Below the pieces are notes generated by a model. The model was not told where the DNA came from, searched no databases, and saw only the letters and a list, made by a program, of their open reading frames with translations. A stretch of DNA of 6,176 nucleotides from Hyphomicrobiales bacterium. GTDB taxonomy: Bacteria; Pseudomonadota; Alphaproteobacteria; Rhizobiales; TMED25. The position numbers and the translations under genes are program-made. The stretch spans positions 1 to 6,176 of the forward strand of contig JADHLM010000064.1 in assembly GCA_016780665.1 (NCBI GenBank). The letters run 5' to 3'. The first letter of the stretch is position 1. Each line of letters opens with the position of its first letter. Positions 1-6,174 of the stretch are shown one piece after another.

Positions 1-368
1 CCAGCTAATCTTGAGATCCAAGTGGTGCCCTTCAGGATTTTTTGGCGTCTATTTAGTGGCGCATAATCTTCGTGATCTTGAATAGCGTGTCCTATTTCAT
101 GTGTTATGATTGATAGTGCTGTAATACTTTTTCTGTTTAGTCGGAAATTTTTTATACGTATTTTCTTTTTATCAGGGTCATAATGATCGCCAGCACTTGT
201 TGACTCAATCTCAACACCCTTTATTCCTAATTCATCAAGAATAGTTCTTCCAAACTCTTCTGCAGTGTAGGGCATTTTATCAAGAATATTATCGTTTTTA
301 TTTAAAACGTAATTGAATATAACAATTGGAAGTATGTATAAAGCTAATCCTATAAATATAATCGTCAT
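1..368 (-). CDS. Neutral zinc metallopeptidase, YugP-like (PF04298 type), N-terminal part only
   Basis: An open frame starts at ATG 368-366 and runs off the left edge after about 122 residues, so the gene is partial at its 3' end. Residues 1-22 form one hydrophobic segment, as expected for the N-terminal membrane anchor of this family. A GDHYDP stretch at residues 60-65 precedes the zinc-binding signature HEIGHAIQD at residues 90-98 (bases 75-101): the two His are metal ligands and the Glu is the catalytic base. The following DYAPL is also typical of YugP-like proteins. Family members are about 220-230 residues, so roughly half is present; the third zinc ligand should lie outside the window. 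Physiological substrates of the family are poorly known. The gene starts 15 bases after the MORN-repeat gene's stop and in the same frame, with no clear Shine-Dalgarno sequence, which suggests co-transcription and perhaps translational coupling. Confidence 0.85.
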   Translation of the reverse strand, partial: MTIIFIGLALYILPIVIFNYVLNKNDNILDKMPYTAEEFGRTILDELGIKGVEIESTSAGDHYDPDKKKIRIKNFRLNRKSITALSIITHEIGHAIQDHEDYAPLNRRQKILKGTTWISRLA

Positions 369-383
369 AGATATTTTATAAGA

Positions 384-938
384 TCAATTTGTGAATGAAG
401 CAACTTTTGTGCCATCAACATAAATGCCAGAAAGAACATAATTTATTGTGCCAGATCTGCTATAGATGATTTGCTTGCCGTTTTCAAGATCATTCTTGAA
501 GAGGAATTGAGCGAACATCATTCCATTAGACCAATATTCGACCATCTCTCCATCCTTGGAACCAAATTGATAATTTGCGATCCTCTTTAGCTGTCCATTT
601 GGGTAATAGGAATAAATTATGCCTTGCATTTTACCTTTTGAGAAGCTTCCTTCTTCCCTTAGTCTTCCATTATCATAAAAACGTGAGTATGGGCCTTCCA
701 AGATACCATTTTGAATTGTGAATTGCTCTTTTCCTGTTGTAACACCATTAAATTTTTGAAGGGTGTCTGCTTTATAGAAAATGCCATCTTTAACAATCAA
801 GTTATCATTGTGCATGGCATGTGTTTTTGCAGTATCCGAAATGATTAATAATAGGAGCAAGAAAAAAAATTTGATAGATGGGGTTAATAGGTAGCTATCC
901 CCATACCTTAAGTGAAAAATATTTCTACTTGTATTCAT
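384..938 (-). CDS. Exported MORN-variant (YwqK-like) repeat protein
   Basis: A 184-residue protein with a hydrophobic core at about residues 23-34 ending in an Ala-rich THA site near residue 41, which looks like a Sec signal peptide with an unusually long (about 20 residue) leading region. The mature part carries an aromatic-x-x-N-G-x-L repeat at residues 87, 111, 135 and 159, exactly 24 residues apart, the last copy being degenerate (YSRSGTI). This is the MORN_2 pattern (PF07661) found in proteins often labelled YwqK-family antitoxin; that label is not evidence of antitoxin function. A likely role is protein-protein or envelope contact; no enzyme motif is visible. The ATG is preceded by a run of eight A and no good ribosome-binding site; no other in-frame ATG or GTG precedes the hydrophobic core, so this start is kept. 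It lies just after the nucleotidase terminator, upstream of the YugP-like peptidase. Stop is TGA. Confidence 0.82.
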   Translation of the reverse strand: MNTSRNIFHLRYGDSYLLTPSIKFFFLLLLLIISDTAKTHAMHNDNLIVKDGIFYKADTLQKFNGVTTGKEQFTIQNGILEGPYSRFYDNGRLREEGSFSKGKMQGIIYSYYPNGQLKRIANYQFGSKDGEMVEYWSNGMMFAQFLFKNDLENGKQIIYSRSGTINYVLSGIYVDGTKVASFTN

Positions 939-973
939 TTTTTTTATAACGTCTTAAATGGGTAGATGGGATC

Positions 974-1014
974 AAAAAAAATAAACCCCTCGCCAAACAG
1001 AGGCAAGGGGTTTA
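974..1014 (-). terminator. Intrinsic (Rho-independent) terminator of the 5'-nucleotidase gene
   Basis: On the minus-strand transcript the arms 1014-1002 and 994-982 pair over 13 positions, including a CCCC/GGGG block and one G-U wobble (991 with 1005), around a 7-base loop. The stem is followed directly by eight U (bases 981-974). On the plus strand the wobble becomes a C-A mismatch and no U tract follows, so it acts for minus-strand transcription. It begins 26 bases after the nucleotidase stop. Confidence 0.93.
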
Positions 1015-1022
1015 TCTCTATA

Positions 1023-1042
1023 AAATCTATAAGAATAGATTT
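1023..1042. repeat. AT-rich inverted repeat overlapping the nucleotidase stop codon
   Basis: AAATCTAT (1023-1030) and ATAGATTT (1035-1042) are perfect 8-bp inverted arms around a 4-base loop. The distal arm covers two bases of the TAA stop (1043-1041). It lies just upstream of the strong terminator, so the 3' end of the message could form two hairpins in tandem. It has no U tract of its own, so it is not a terminator by itself. Confidence 0.6.
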
Positions 1043-2837
1043 ATTTAAAGGATTGAGTTGAGTACTCAGATAATGGAAGCTTATTAATCACTTTTACTTT
1101 TTTAACATAATCAACAAACGACTGAGCATATCCAAGATAAGTATCGGTTACTCTTCCTACCTCAGATATCTCTCCGAATGTTTGATATCCATCACGTCCT
1201 GAAGCAATGTAATTATTAGTTGCAACAGTATAGGTGGCATCAAGATTAAGGCTAGACCATGACATATCAGATTTCCCTTTATACTCTAGGTTCATAAATC
1301 TCTCCCCTTTTGGTTTTGAGGAATCAATTTCCCATCTTAAACCAGCTGCATAAGGATATGCCCCTGTTGATCCATCTGGAGATAGTGCATAATCTAGAGC
1401 ATCTTCTAGTACATTTTTGATTTCTAATCCACTCATAGACAGTTCTACGATTGTATTATTAAATGGTAGTAAGGTATATGCATCAGCAAGAGTATAATCA
1501 CCAGAAACAACATCTACCCTAGTTCCTCCTCCATTTTGGATTGCAATATCAGATAAATTTGACATATCTCTAAATGCTTGAGCTACAATATTTGATATAT
1601 CAGAACCATTATTTTCTGTTTTACTAACATTACAGATTGCTGATTTTCCTTGCCCTGGTATTCTTTCCAAACATAGATTTTCAGAAACTTCACCAATCAC
1701 AGTTGAACCAATTTTTTCTATTTCAGAGGAAAATTTAGCAATAAGTTGGTTGGCCTCATTATTTGGCTCAACAATTGACACAATTGGATTCACTTTTATT
1801 GAGCTATAAACAGCATCTCTGTATCCATCCTCAATTTCAACTCTTTCCCCATCAGAATTTTTTCTTTTGAATGAGTCCTGCAGCATCATATGAGGTGTTC
1901 CAGCACAAGATATTACGTTCCCAGCATTATCGAACTCAATATTAAGTTCGCCTACTATTTGAGAGTACTCCCATGCGCTAACAACACATACCTTTTCGCC
2001 ATCTCTGTTATCAATTATTGTTGGGTAAGGTCCAGATGACTTCATTCCAATACTGCTGAAATCACCAAGTAAGCTATGTGAGTCACCACCAACTATAACA
2101 TCAATTCCTGAAGTTTTTCCCGCTAATTCTATCTCATTATCATATCCAAAATGAGATAAAAGTATAATCCTGTCGATGCCCTGATTTCTTAATTTCGTAG
2201 CGTAATCTTGAGCTGTTTCCATTTCATCAAGGAAAAGGGTGGATTTGTCCGGGTTTGAAGACATTTTTGTTTTTTTGGAGATAACTATACCAATAATACC
2301 AATTTTCTGCCCATTTTTTTCGATAATTGTATAAGGTTTAATATAATCAGTATTGTTTTTTGGAGAGAGAGCCGAAACGCCTTTCTTCGGGACTACATTT
2401 GCACCCAGAACAGGTGTTTTACACTCATCGTCATTCAAAAAATCAAGAAATTTTACTAGTCCACTGTCACCATTATTGAATTCATGGTTCCCAACTACAA
2501 AAGCGTCAAAACATACAAGATTCATTAATGCTGCATCAGCTTCACCTTCAAACATAGTATGATAGAGTGTTCCATTTGTTGCATCACCAGCATGAAGAGT
2601 AAGACTATTCGGGTGAGATTTTCTCAATTCATTTATTTTGCTTACCATTGAGGCAAAGCCACCTGATTTTACTCGGGTGCTTTCACCATCAAGATCTATA
2701 TCCATTCCCCCATTCGCTTCAAGATGGGAGTGATGATCATTAATATGAATTATTGTAAGTTCTTCAGCATTAGCATTAAATGAAACACCAGTAAAAACTA
2801 GACAAATAATAAATTTTTGTATTCTTTTTATATTCAT
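1041..2837 (-). CDS. Exported bifunctional metallophosphatase/5'-nucleotidase (NadN/UshA-like)
   Basis: A 598-residue protein beginning with a Sec signal peptide (MNIKR, hydrophobic core, NANA site near residue 24), so it should act in the periplasm or at the outer surface. The N-terminal calcineurin-like domain shows the dimetal motifs in order: IIHINDHHSH (Asp34, His36), AGD at 83-85, GNHE at 116-119, LSHFG at 227-231 and GGDSH at 250-254. The C-terminal 5'-nucleotidase domain has NGGGTR at 435-440 and ASGRDGY at 545-551, which form the nucleoside pocket. The family hydrolyses nucleotides, UDP-sugars or NAD. The segment CLERIPGQGKSAIC (389-402) and the overall length favour the NadN branch (NAD pyrophosphatase plus 5'-nucleotidase, used for NAD salvage), but that subgroup is inferred. 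The start was moved eight codons inward from the longest frame because AGGAG sits 6 bases plus ATGAA-type spacing ahead of ATG 2837. It is a stand-alone unit with its own terminator. Confidence 0.93.
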   Translation of the reverse strand: MNIKRIQKFIICLVFTGVSFNANAEELTIIHINDHHSHLEANGGMDIDLDGESTRVKSGGFASMVSKINELRKSHPNSLTLHAGDATNGTLYHTMFEGEADAALMNLVCFDAFVVGNHEFNNGDSGLVKFLDFLNDDECKTPVLGANVVPKKGVSALSPKNNTDYIKPYTIIEKNGQKIGIIGIVISKKTKMSSNPDKSTLFLDEMETAQDYATKLRNQGIDRIILLSHFGYDNEIELAGKTSGIDVIVGGDSHSLLGDFSSIGMKSSGPYPTIIDNRDGEKVCVVSAWEYSQIVGELNIEFDNAGNVISCAGTPHMMLQDSFKRKNSDGERVEIEDGYRDAVYSSIKVNPIVSIVEPNNEANQLIAKFSSEIEKIGSTVIGEVSENLCLERIPGQGKSAICNVSKTENNGSDISNIVAQAFRDMSNLSDIAIQNGGGTRVDVVSGDYTLADAYTLLPFNNTIVELSMSGLEIKNVLEDALDYALSPDGSTGAYPYAAGLRWEIDSSKPKGERFMNLEYKGKSDMSWSSLNLDATYTVATNNYIASGRDGYQTFGEISEVGRVTDTYLGYAQSFVDYVKKVKVINKLPLSEYSTQSFK

Positions 2838-2843
2838 TTCATA

Positions 2844-2848
2844 AACTC
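2844..2848 (-). promoter_or_regulatory. Ribosome-binding site that sets the nucleotidase start at 2837
   Basis: A clean AGGAG on the minus strand is followed by six to eight bases and then ATG at 2837-2835, where a well-formed signal peptide begins. The longer frame start at 2861 lies upstream of this site and would place the AGGAG inside the coding region. Confidence 0.8.
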
Positions 2849-2888
2849 CTATTATACGCATTAGTTGCTTGGATTTTATGAAACAAAC

Positions 2889-2906
2889 ATGTAAATGACT
2901 TTACAT
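2889..2906. promoter_or_regulatory. 18-bp palindrome upstream of the nucleotidase, candidate operator
   Basis: ATGTAAATGACTTTACAT has perfect 7-bp arms around a 4-base centre. It lies about 50 bases upstream of the nucleotidase start, in a position where a dimeric repressor or activator could act. The half-site TGTAAA resembles a TyrR half-site, but that regulator uses a 6-base spacer, so no regulator can be named. It is also consistent with chance in AT-rich DNA. Confidence 0.35.
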
Positions 2907-2950
2907 ATATATTTAAAAAATATTACGAGATAGTGGCTTTTTAAGTTTAT

Positions 2951-3451
2951 CTAAACATAATCATCATTTGAAAAATAGGATTCACATTTCCCATGTACTA
3001 TTCCGTGTGCCCCCCTACTTGCAGCAAAGCTATTTGGTTTAAGTTTAGGCTTTCTTCCGGTTAGTCCATAAACATAACCCGCTGCTTCTTTTGAAACACA
3101 GCTGCTTCCATATTTAGGCTGGGTATTTATATCTAAATGTATTTCTATATCATATTGGCTGATGTAAGGATAAAGCTGCAAATAAACCTCACAGACTTTA
3201 TAAGTCTCATTCATAAGTCTCATCCTTGGTTTACTTGCATTATTGTCATAATCAATTTCATGGGTTTTTGTGTAGAAAACAGAACACCCATTTTTTGAAT
3301 TTTTATGAATAATTACAATTGTTGCATAGGTTGCGCACCAATGCCCTTTATTCCATTTTCGAACACTATCGCAACCAAAATAAATTTTTGTTCTGTTATT
3401 CAGAGAATTAAGCAAATCAAGAATTTTATTTATTTGTCTTTGTTCGAACAT
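2951..3451 (-). CDS. Predicted RNase H-fold nuclease, YkuK/DUF458-like
   Basis: A 166-residue soluble protein with no signal peptide or membrane segment. The order of motifs fits an RNase H-like fold as in YkuK (PF04308): a first strand IYFGCDS with Asp28, Glu82 in the helix RMRLMNETYK, a strand IEIHLDIN with Asp107, and a C-terminal KPNSFAASRGAH at 138-149, which matches the KPxxxAAS ending of that family. Asp28, Glu82 and Asp107 are candidate metal-binding acids. The family is only predicted to be nucleases; members occur in Bacillus and in phages. The start at ATG 3451 is 20 bases after the previous stop, with no strong ribosome-binding site, and it reads as the last gene of the small-gene cluster. 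The stop is TAG. The family call is from remembered motif patterns, not a search; the reading frame itself is secure. Confidence 0.65.
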   Translation of the reverse strand: MFEQRQINKILDLLNSLNNRTKIYFGCDSVRKWNKGHWCATYATIVIIHKNSKNGCSVFYTKTHEIDYDNNASKPRMRLMNETYKVCEVYLQLYPYISQYDIEIHLDINTQPKYGSSCVSKEAAGYVYGLTGRKPKLKPNSFAASRGAHGIVHGKCESYFSNDDYV

Positions 3452-3471
3452 AATTTTACTTAATAGAAAGT

Positions 3472-3732
3472 TTAGTTAAGTATCTCCAAAGAATAAGTCT
3501 CACATTTGAAGCCATATTCCTCACCCACTCTTTCTAGTAATTTTTCAGCCTTAAATTCCTTGAATGTTTTATGGTTAGATACTTGTGACGTAATTATGAC
3601 TGTATCTTTATTTACTTTACTAATTTGAATATTTTCCATCATCAGTGAGAGGTCTTGTAAATATATGTCTTTTATATAAATCCATTCATCATAATCTATA
3701 TTTTTTAATTTTACAATGGAGAGTAGATTCAT
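3472..3732 (-). CDS. Small DUF3764/ABM-like protein, third of three in tandem
   Basis: An 86-residue soluble protein. It aligns without gaps to the gene just upstream (3735-4016) over its full length, with about 26 identical positions by hand count, including MN-L-I-K-K-I at the start, Trp17, MMxN at 31-34, T-II at 44-47, VxNH at 51-54, Phe60, Gly74 and ExYxL at 78-82. The alternation of short strands and amphipathic helices suggests a ferredoxin-like alpha+beta domain of the dimeric ABM/DUF3764 kind. No catalytic residues are obvious; the shared Asn-His at 53-54 is the best candidate functional site. Its ATG lies 2 bases after the upstream stop, with an AAAGGA ribosome-binding site inside the end of that gene, so translation is probably coupled. 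Function is unknown. Confidence 0.75.
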   Translation of the reverse strand: MNLLSIVKLKNIDYDEWIYIKDIYLQDLSLMMENIQISKVNKDTVIITSQVSNHKTFKEFKAEKLLERVGEEYGFKCETYSLEILN

Positions 3733-3734
3733 AA

Positions 3735-4016
3735 TTATGAGAATCCTTTACTCGTTAATATTAAATCATTAAGCCGATATATCTCATGTGTTATTCCAAA
3801 TGTTTTTTCCATATCTTTAAAATCATCAGAATTCATAAATTGACTTAACATGATATGATTGGTCACCTCGGTCACAATAATTCCTGTGTAGTCATCAACC
3901 ATACCTATCATCGTATTTTTCATCATTTTTTCATGAATTTCTCTATCCGAGTCAAAGAGTAACCTCCATGCTTGGAAATTAATTTTTTTCATTTTACAAA
4001 TGATAAGTGTATTCAT
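3735..4016 (-). CDS. Small DUF3764/ABM-like protein, second of three in tandem
   Basis: A 93-residue protein, paralogous to the following 86-residue gene: the two align residue for residue up to about position 85, and this one has an extra C-terminal tail of eight residues. Shared features are Trp17, MMxN at 31-34, a central strand TGIIV followed by EVTNH (50-54), and the ending EIYRLNDL (78-85). That Y-x-L-N-acid-hydrophobic ending recurs as YELNEI in the first protein of the array. No signal peptide or membrane segment. The start is supported by alignment with its paralogue rather than by a ribosome-binding site, which is weak; the gap to the upstream stop is 11 bases. The DUF3764-like fold is inferred from size and pattern; function unknown. 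Confidence 0.75.
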   Translation of the reverse strand: MNTLIICKMKKINFQAWRLLFDSDREIHEKMMKNTMIGMVDDYTGIIVTEVTNHIMLSQFMNSDDFKDMEKTFGITHEIYRLNDLILTSKGFS

Positions 4017-4027
4017 AAATTCAATTT

Positions 4028-4324
4028 TTAAAGGGGAATTTCGTTTAGTTCATAAAGATCCACTTTATCTATGCATTCTTCCCATGTAGCTCTTGTCACA
4101 GGGTTACGTCCAGCACAAAAATCAATCATACCCTGCTCGTCATGAACGTGAACTTTGAACATAACATAATTCTTCATTGGTGATATTGATGGGAGGGTCT
4201 TCTCAACATGAGCGATTTGTCTTCTTGCACCCATACCCTCTTCAGATTGCATGAAGCCCATGAATTTCTCGAATAATCCTTCTCCTTCTTTAAAGTAGGC
4301 AATTGCAAGCATTTCTTTTTCCAT
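4028..4324 (-). CDS. Small DUF3764/ABM-like protein, first of three in tandem
   Basis: A 98-residue soluble protein opening the small-gene cluster. It has a good ribosome-binding site (AAGGA, bases 4333-4337, 8 bases before ATG 4324). The strand-helix pattern matches its two neighbours: a first strand LAIAYF, a helix GLFEKFMGFM, a central strand NYVMFKVHVHDEQGMIDF (52-69) and a last strand ending VDLYELNEI (88-96). Primary sequence identity to the two neighbours is low, so it is a diverged relative or merely the same fold. His59 and His61 are visible on the central strand, but no enzyme motif is recognised. Such small alpha+beta proteins often form dimers and bind small ligands or act as monooxygenase-like stress proteins; nothing here decides that. 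Function unknown. Confidence 0.75.
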   Translation of the reverse strand: MEKEMLAIAYFKEGEGLFEKFMGFMQSEEGMGARRQIAHVEKTLPSISPMKNYVMFKVHVHDEQGMIDFCAGRNPVTRATWEECIDKVDLYELNEIPL

Positions 4325-4520
4325 AGCATTATTCCTTTTATAAATTTTAATATATAACGAATCGATATGCTTAAGACTATAAAGTGATTATTACAATTAT
4401 GCTACAAACACTCAGGGTAGATTAATCAAATAGGCTCAAAAAGTTTAAACTTCCCTATTATTCAGTATTCTGTGACGAGAAAATAAAAGTAATGTCATCG
4501 GTAAATCTAATTAGTGGGTT
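4325..4520. other. Intergenic gap between ThDP enzyme and small-gene cluster
   Basis: This 196-base AT-rich gap holds no open frame of note. It contains the perfect 12-bp palindrome AAGTTTAAACTT (4441-4452) and a short GATTAATC palindrome (4420-4427). Neither makes a GC-rich stem followed by a U tract, so no convincing terminator follows the ThDP gene. A promoter for the small-gene cluster would be expected here, but only weak -35/-10 matches were found (for example a minus-strand TATAGT near 4375-4380). Confidence 0.4.
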
Positions 4521-6158
4521 TTAATACTTTGACCAGTCAATAAATGATCCATAACCAGGATGTTTAAAGTCACACGGTACTTCAATTAAAGTAGGTTTGT
4601 TGATATTAAGTACTTCCGATACTGTCTCCCCTACTTTTGATATATCATCGACCCTTACCCCATGGGCACCAAATGATTTAGCAAGCCCGACAAAATCGGG
4701 TGATTGGATATCGACGCCACTTCTGCGCCCATAAAGATGATCTTGATGTCTTCTTTCTACACCGTATCCTTGGTCATTAAAAACAAATAAAATTACAGGA
4801 ATATTATGTTCTACAGCAGTCATAAGATCTTGGATGGTGAACATAACACCAGCATCACCATGCATTGCAACAACAGGTACATCTGGGCGTGCAACTTTTG
4901 CGCCAATAGCAGAAGGAAGAGCGAACCCTAATGTTCCAAATCCTGAAGGTACAAACCAGGTTCTTGGAAGGTATGTTTTCCAGTAAGAGCGCATCCAAAA
5001 AACGATTGTAGTTGGATCGTTAAAGACAATTGTTTCATGCGGCAATGCTGCTCTTAATTGGTCGAGAACATCAACTTCTAAAGGTTTACCTAAGGCAGAG
5101 TGAATCTTATCAAGTAGTGCTTTGATTTCAGGTTTTCTCTCAGCTGTATTAAAAGTTAGTTTCTTTGCATTGATGAGTTTATTAATTCTAGTCAACGCAT
5201 CACTCAAATCCCCAACAATACCGATATGAACAGGATGGTTTCTTCCCAGTTCTGCTGGATCAATATCAATTTGAATGACTTTACCAGGGAATTTGAGAGT
5301 CCAGCCACCTGTTGGAAAATAAGATAAACGGCTGCCAAGTATTATAACTAGGTCTGTATCATCTATAAATTCCCGAACTGGTTTTTCATTGCTCCAATTC
5401 CCAACATGTAGGGGATGATCAAAAGGAATAGAGCCTTTTCCGGTTTGAGAGGTAATAACAGGAGCATTAAGTTTTTCTGCAAATGCAATTAAATCTTTTG
5501 ATGCATCACCATGCACAACACCACCACCCGACCAAATAAGGGGCTTCTTTGACTCGGATAATGCTTCGATAACTTGGTTCAACTCATCATCAGTTGCTGC
5601 TCTTCTATGGCTGGATGACTTGTTACCAATATTAATGTCACTTGGTATTTTAAAGGCATCACCGCCAATTTCTACAAGCGCTGGTTTTGGTCTTCTACTT
5701 TTTAAAGCTGTCATTGCTGTTCTGATTGAATCAGGAATTTCATGAGGCATCGTTGCTTGGTAACCAAAATCAATAACTGGCCTAAATATTCCATATTGAT
5801 CCCTTACATCATGAAAGTAACCTCTACCCTTTGCCCTAACATGGGCAGGGTTATCATTGAGTATATGAAGGATAGCTGATGAGTCATTATGTGCTGTACC
5901 CATTGCTGTTAGTGTATTTAGGGCTCCTGGACCACCACTTGTAAGTGCAACACCAACGCTGCCAGATGCTCGGTAATATCCATCCGCCATAAATACGGCG
6001 CTCTGTTCATGTCTAACATTGATTGCTCTAACGGAGGGGTGATCTAGAAATGCATCATAAACGCTTAATGTGTCAACACCGGGTATTCCAAAAATAGTTG
6101 TTAAACCTTCATTGACTAGTGACTCAACTAACACATGAGCGCCCGACCTCTTTTTCAT
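4521..6158 (-). CDS. ThDP-dependent enzyme, acetolactate synthase/2-oxoacid decarboxylase superfamily
   Basis: A 545-residue cytoplasmic enzyme of normal family length with the three domains in order. The N-terminal pyrimidine-binding domain (about 1-165) has FGIPGV at 23-28 and the catalytic Glu51 in VRHEQ, followed by DGYYRASG and a GGPG loop. The central domain (about 190-325) has PLIWSGGG and VIQIDIDP. The C-terminal domain (about 365-530) has the diphosphate/Mg motif GDA at 434-436, then 24 residues, then Asn-Asp at 461-462, matching GDG-x(24-27)-N. Members decarboxylate 2-oxoacids and may join the product to an acceptor. It is unlikely to be the biosynthetic acetolactate synthase: the usual GQVP-type segment is replaced by NDNPAH (101-106), and no ilvN-type regulatory subunit follows. 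The FGIPGV start resembles AruI-type 2-oxoacid decarboxylases, so the substrate stays open. ATG 6158 is chosen over TTG 6164 on ribosome-binding-site spacing. Confidence 0.9.
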   Translation of the reverse strand: MKKRSGAHVLVESLVNEGLTTIFGIPGVDTLSVYDAFLDHPSVRAINVRHEQSAVFMADGYYRASGSVGVALTSGGPGALNTLTAMGTAHNDSSAILHILNDNPAHVRAKGRGYFHDVRDQYGIFRPVIDFGYQATMPHEIPDSIRTAMTALKSRRPKPALVEIGGDAFKIPSDINIGNKSSSHRRAATDDELNQVIEALSESKKPLIWSGGGVVHGDASKDLIAFAEKLNAPVITSQTGKGSIPFDHPLHVGNWSNEKPVREFIDDTDLVIILGSRLSYFPTGGWTLKFPGKVIQIDIDPAELGRNHPVHIGIVGDLSDALTRINKLINAKKLTFNTAERKPEIKALLDKIHSALGKPLEVDVLDQLRAALPHETIVFNDPTTIVFWMRSYWKTYLPRTWFVPSGFGTLGFALPSAIGAKVARPDVPVVAMHGDAGVMFTIQDLMTAVEHNIPVILFVFNDQGYGVERRHQDHLYGRRSGVDIQSPDFVGLAKSFGAHGVRVDDISKVGETVSEVLNINKPTLIEVPCDFKHPGYGSFIDWSKY

Positions 6159-6166
6159 TATCAAAT

Positions 6167-6174
6167 CCCTTCCT
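6167..6174 (-). promoter_or_regulatory. Ribosome-binding site of the ThDP enzyme gene
   Basis: AGGAAGGG on the minus strand ends 8 bases before ATG 6158, a good distance, but only 2 bases before the alternative TTG at 6164. This favours the ATG, which shortens the protein by two residues. The promoter lies beyond the right edge of the window. Confidence 0.75.

Noticed and set aside
384..938. MORN-repeat protein as a toxin-antitoxin component because of the YwqK-antitoxin label
   Set aside because: The label is a database naming habit for MORN_2 proteins. This one is exported and sits next to a protease, with no toxin-like small gene beside it.
2353..2562. Plus-strand open frame of 69 codons inside the nucleotidase gene
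   Set aside because: It lies wholly antisense to a well-supported enzyme, has no ribosome-binding site and no recognisable motif; it is a shadow of the real gene.
2851..2856. Perfect minus-strand TATAAT just ahead of the nucleotidase ribosome-binding site
   Set aside because: As a -10 box it would start transcription inside or after the AGGAG, and there is no good -35 at the right distance. It is more likely chance in AT-rich DNA.
2951..4324. Small-gene cluster as part of a prophage or defence island
   Set aside because: The RNase H-like family does occur in phages, but there are no integrase, structural, attachment-site or defence genes nearby, and base composition looks like that of the flanking metabolic genes.
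4340..4410. Possible promoter for the small-gene cluster (TTGTAG with TTTATA or TATAGT downstream)
   Set aside because: The spacers are 18 to 20 bases with poor box matches; in DNA this AT-rich such pairs are expected by chance, so it was not listed as a feature.
4441..4452. AAGTTTAAACTT palindrome as a terminator for the ThDP gene
   Set aside because: It is AT-only apart from two G-C pairs, has no loop and only a short T run after it, so it would not make a stable intrinsic terminator.
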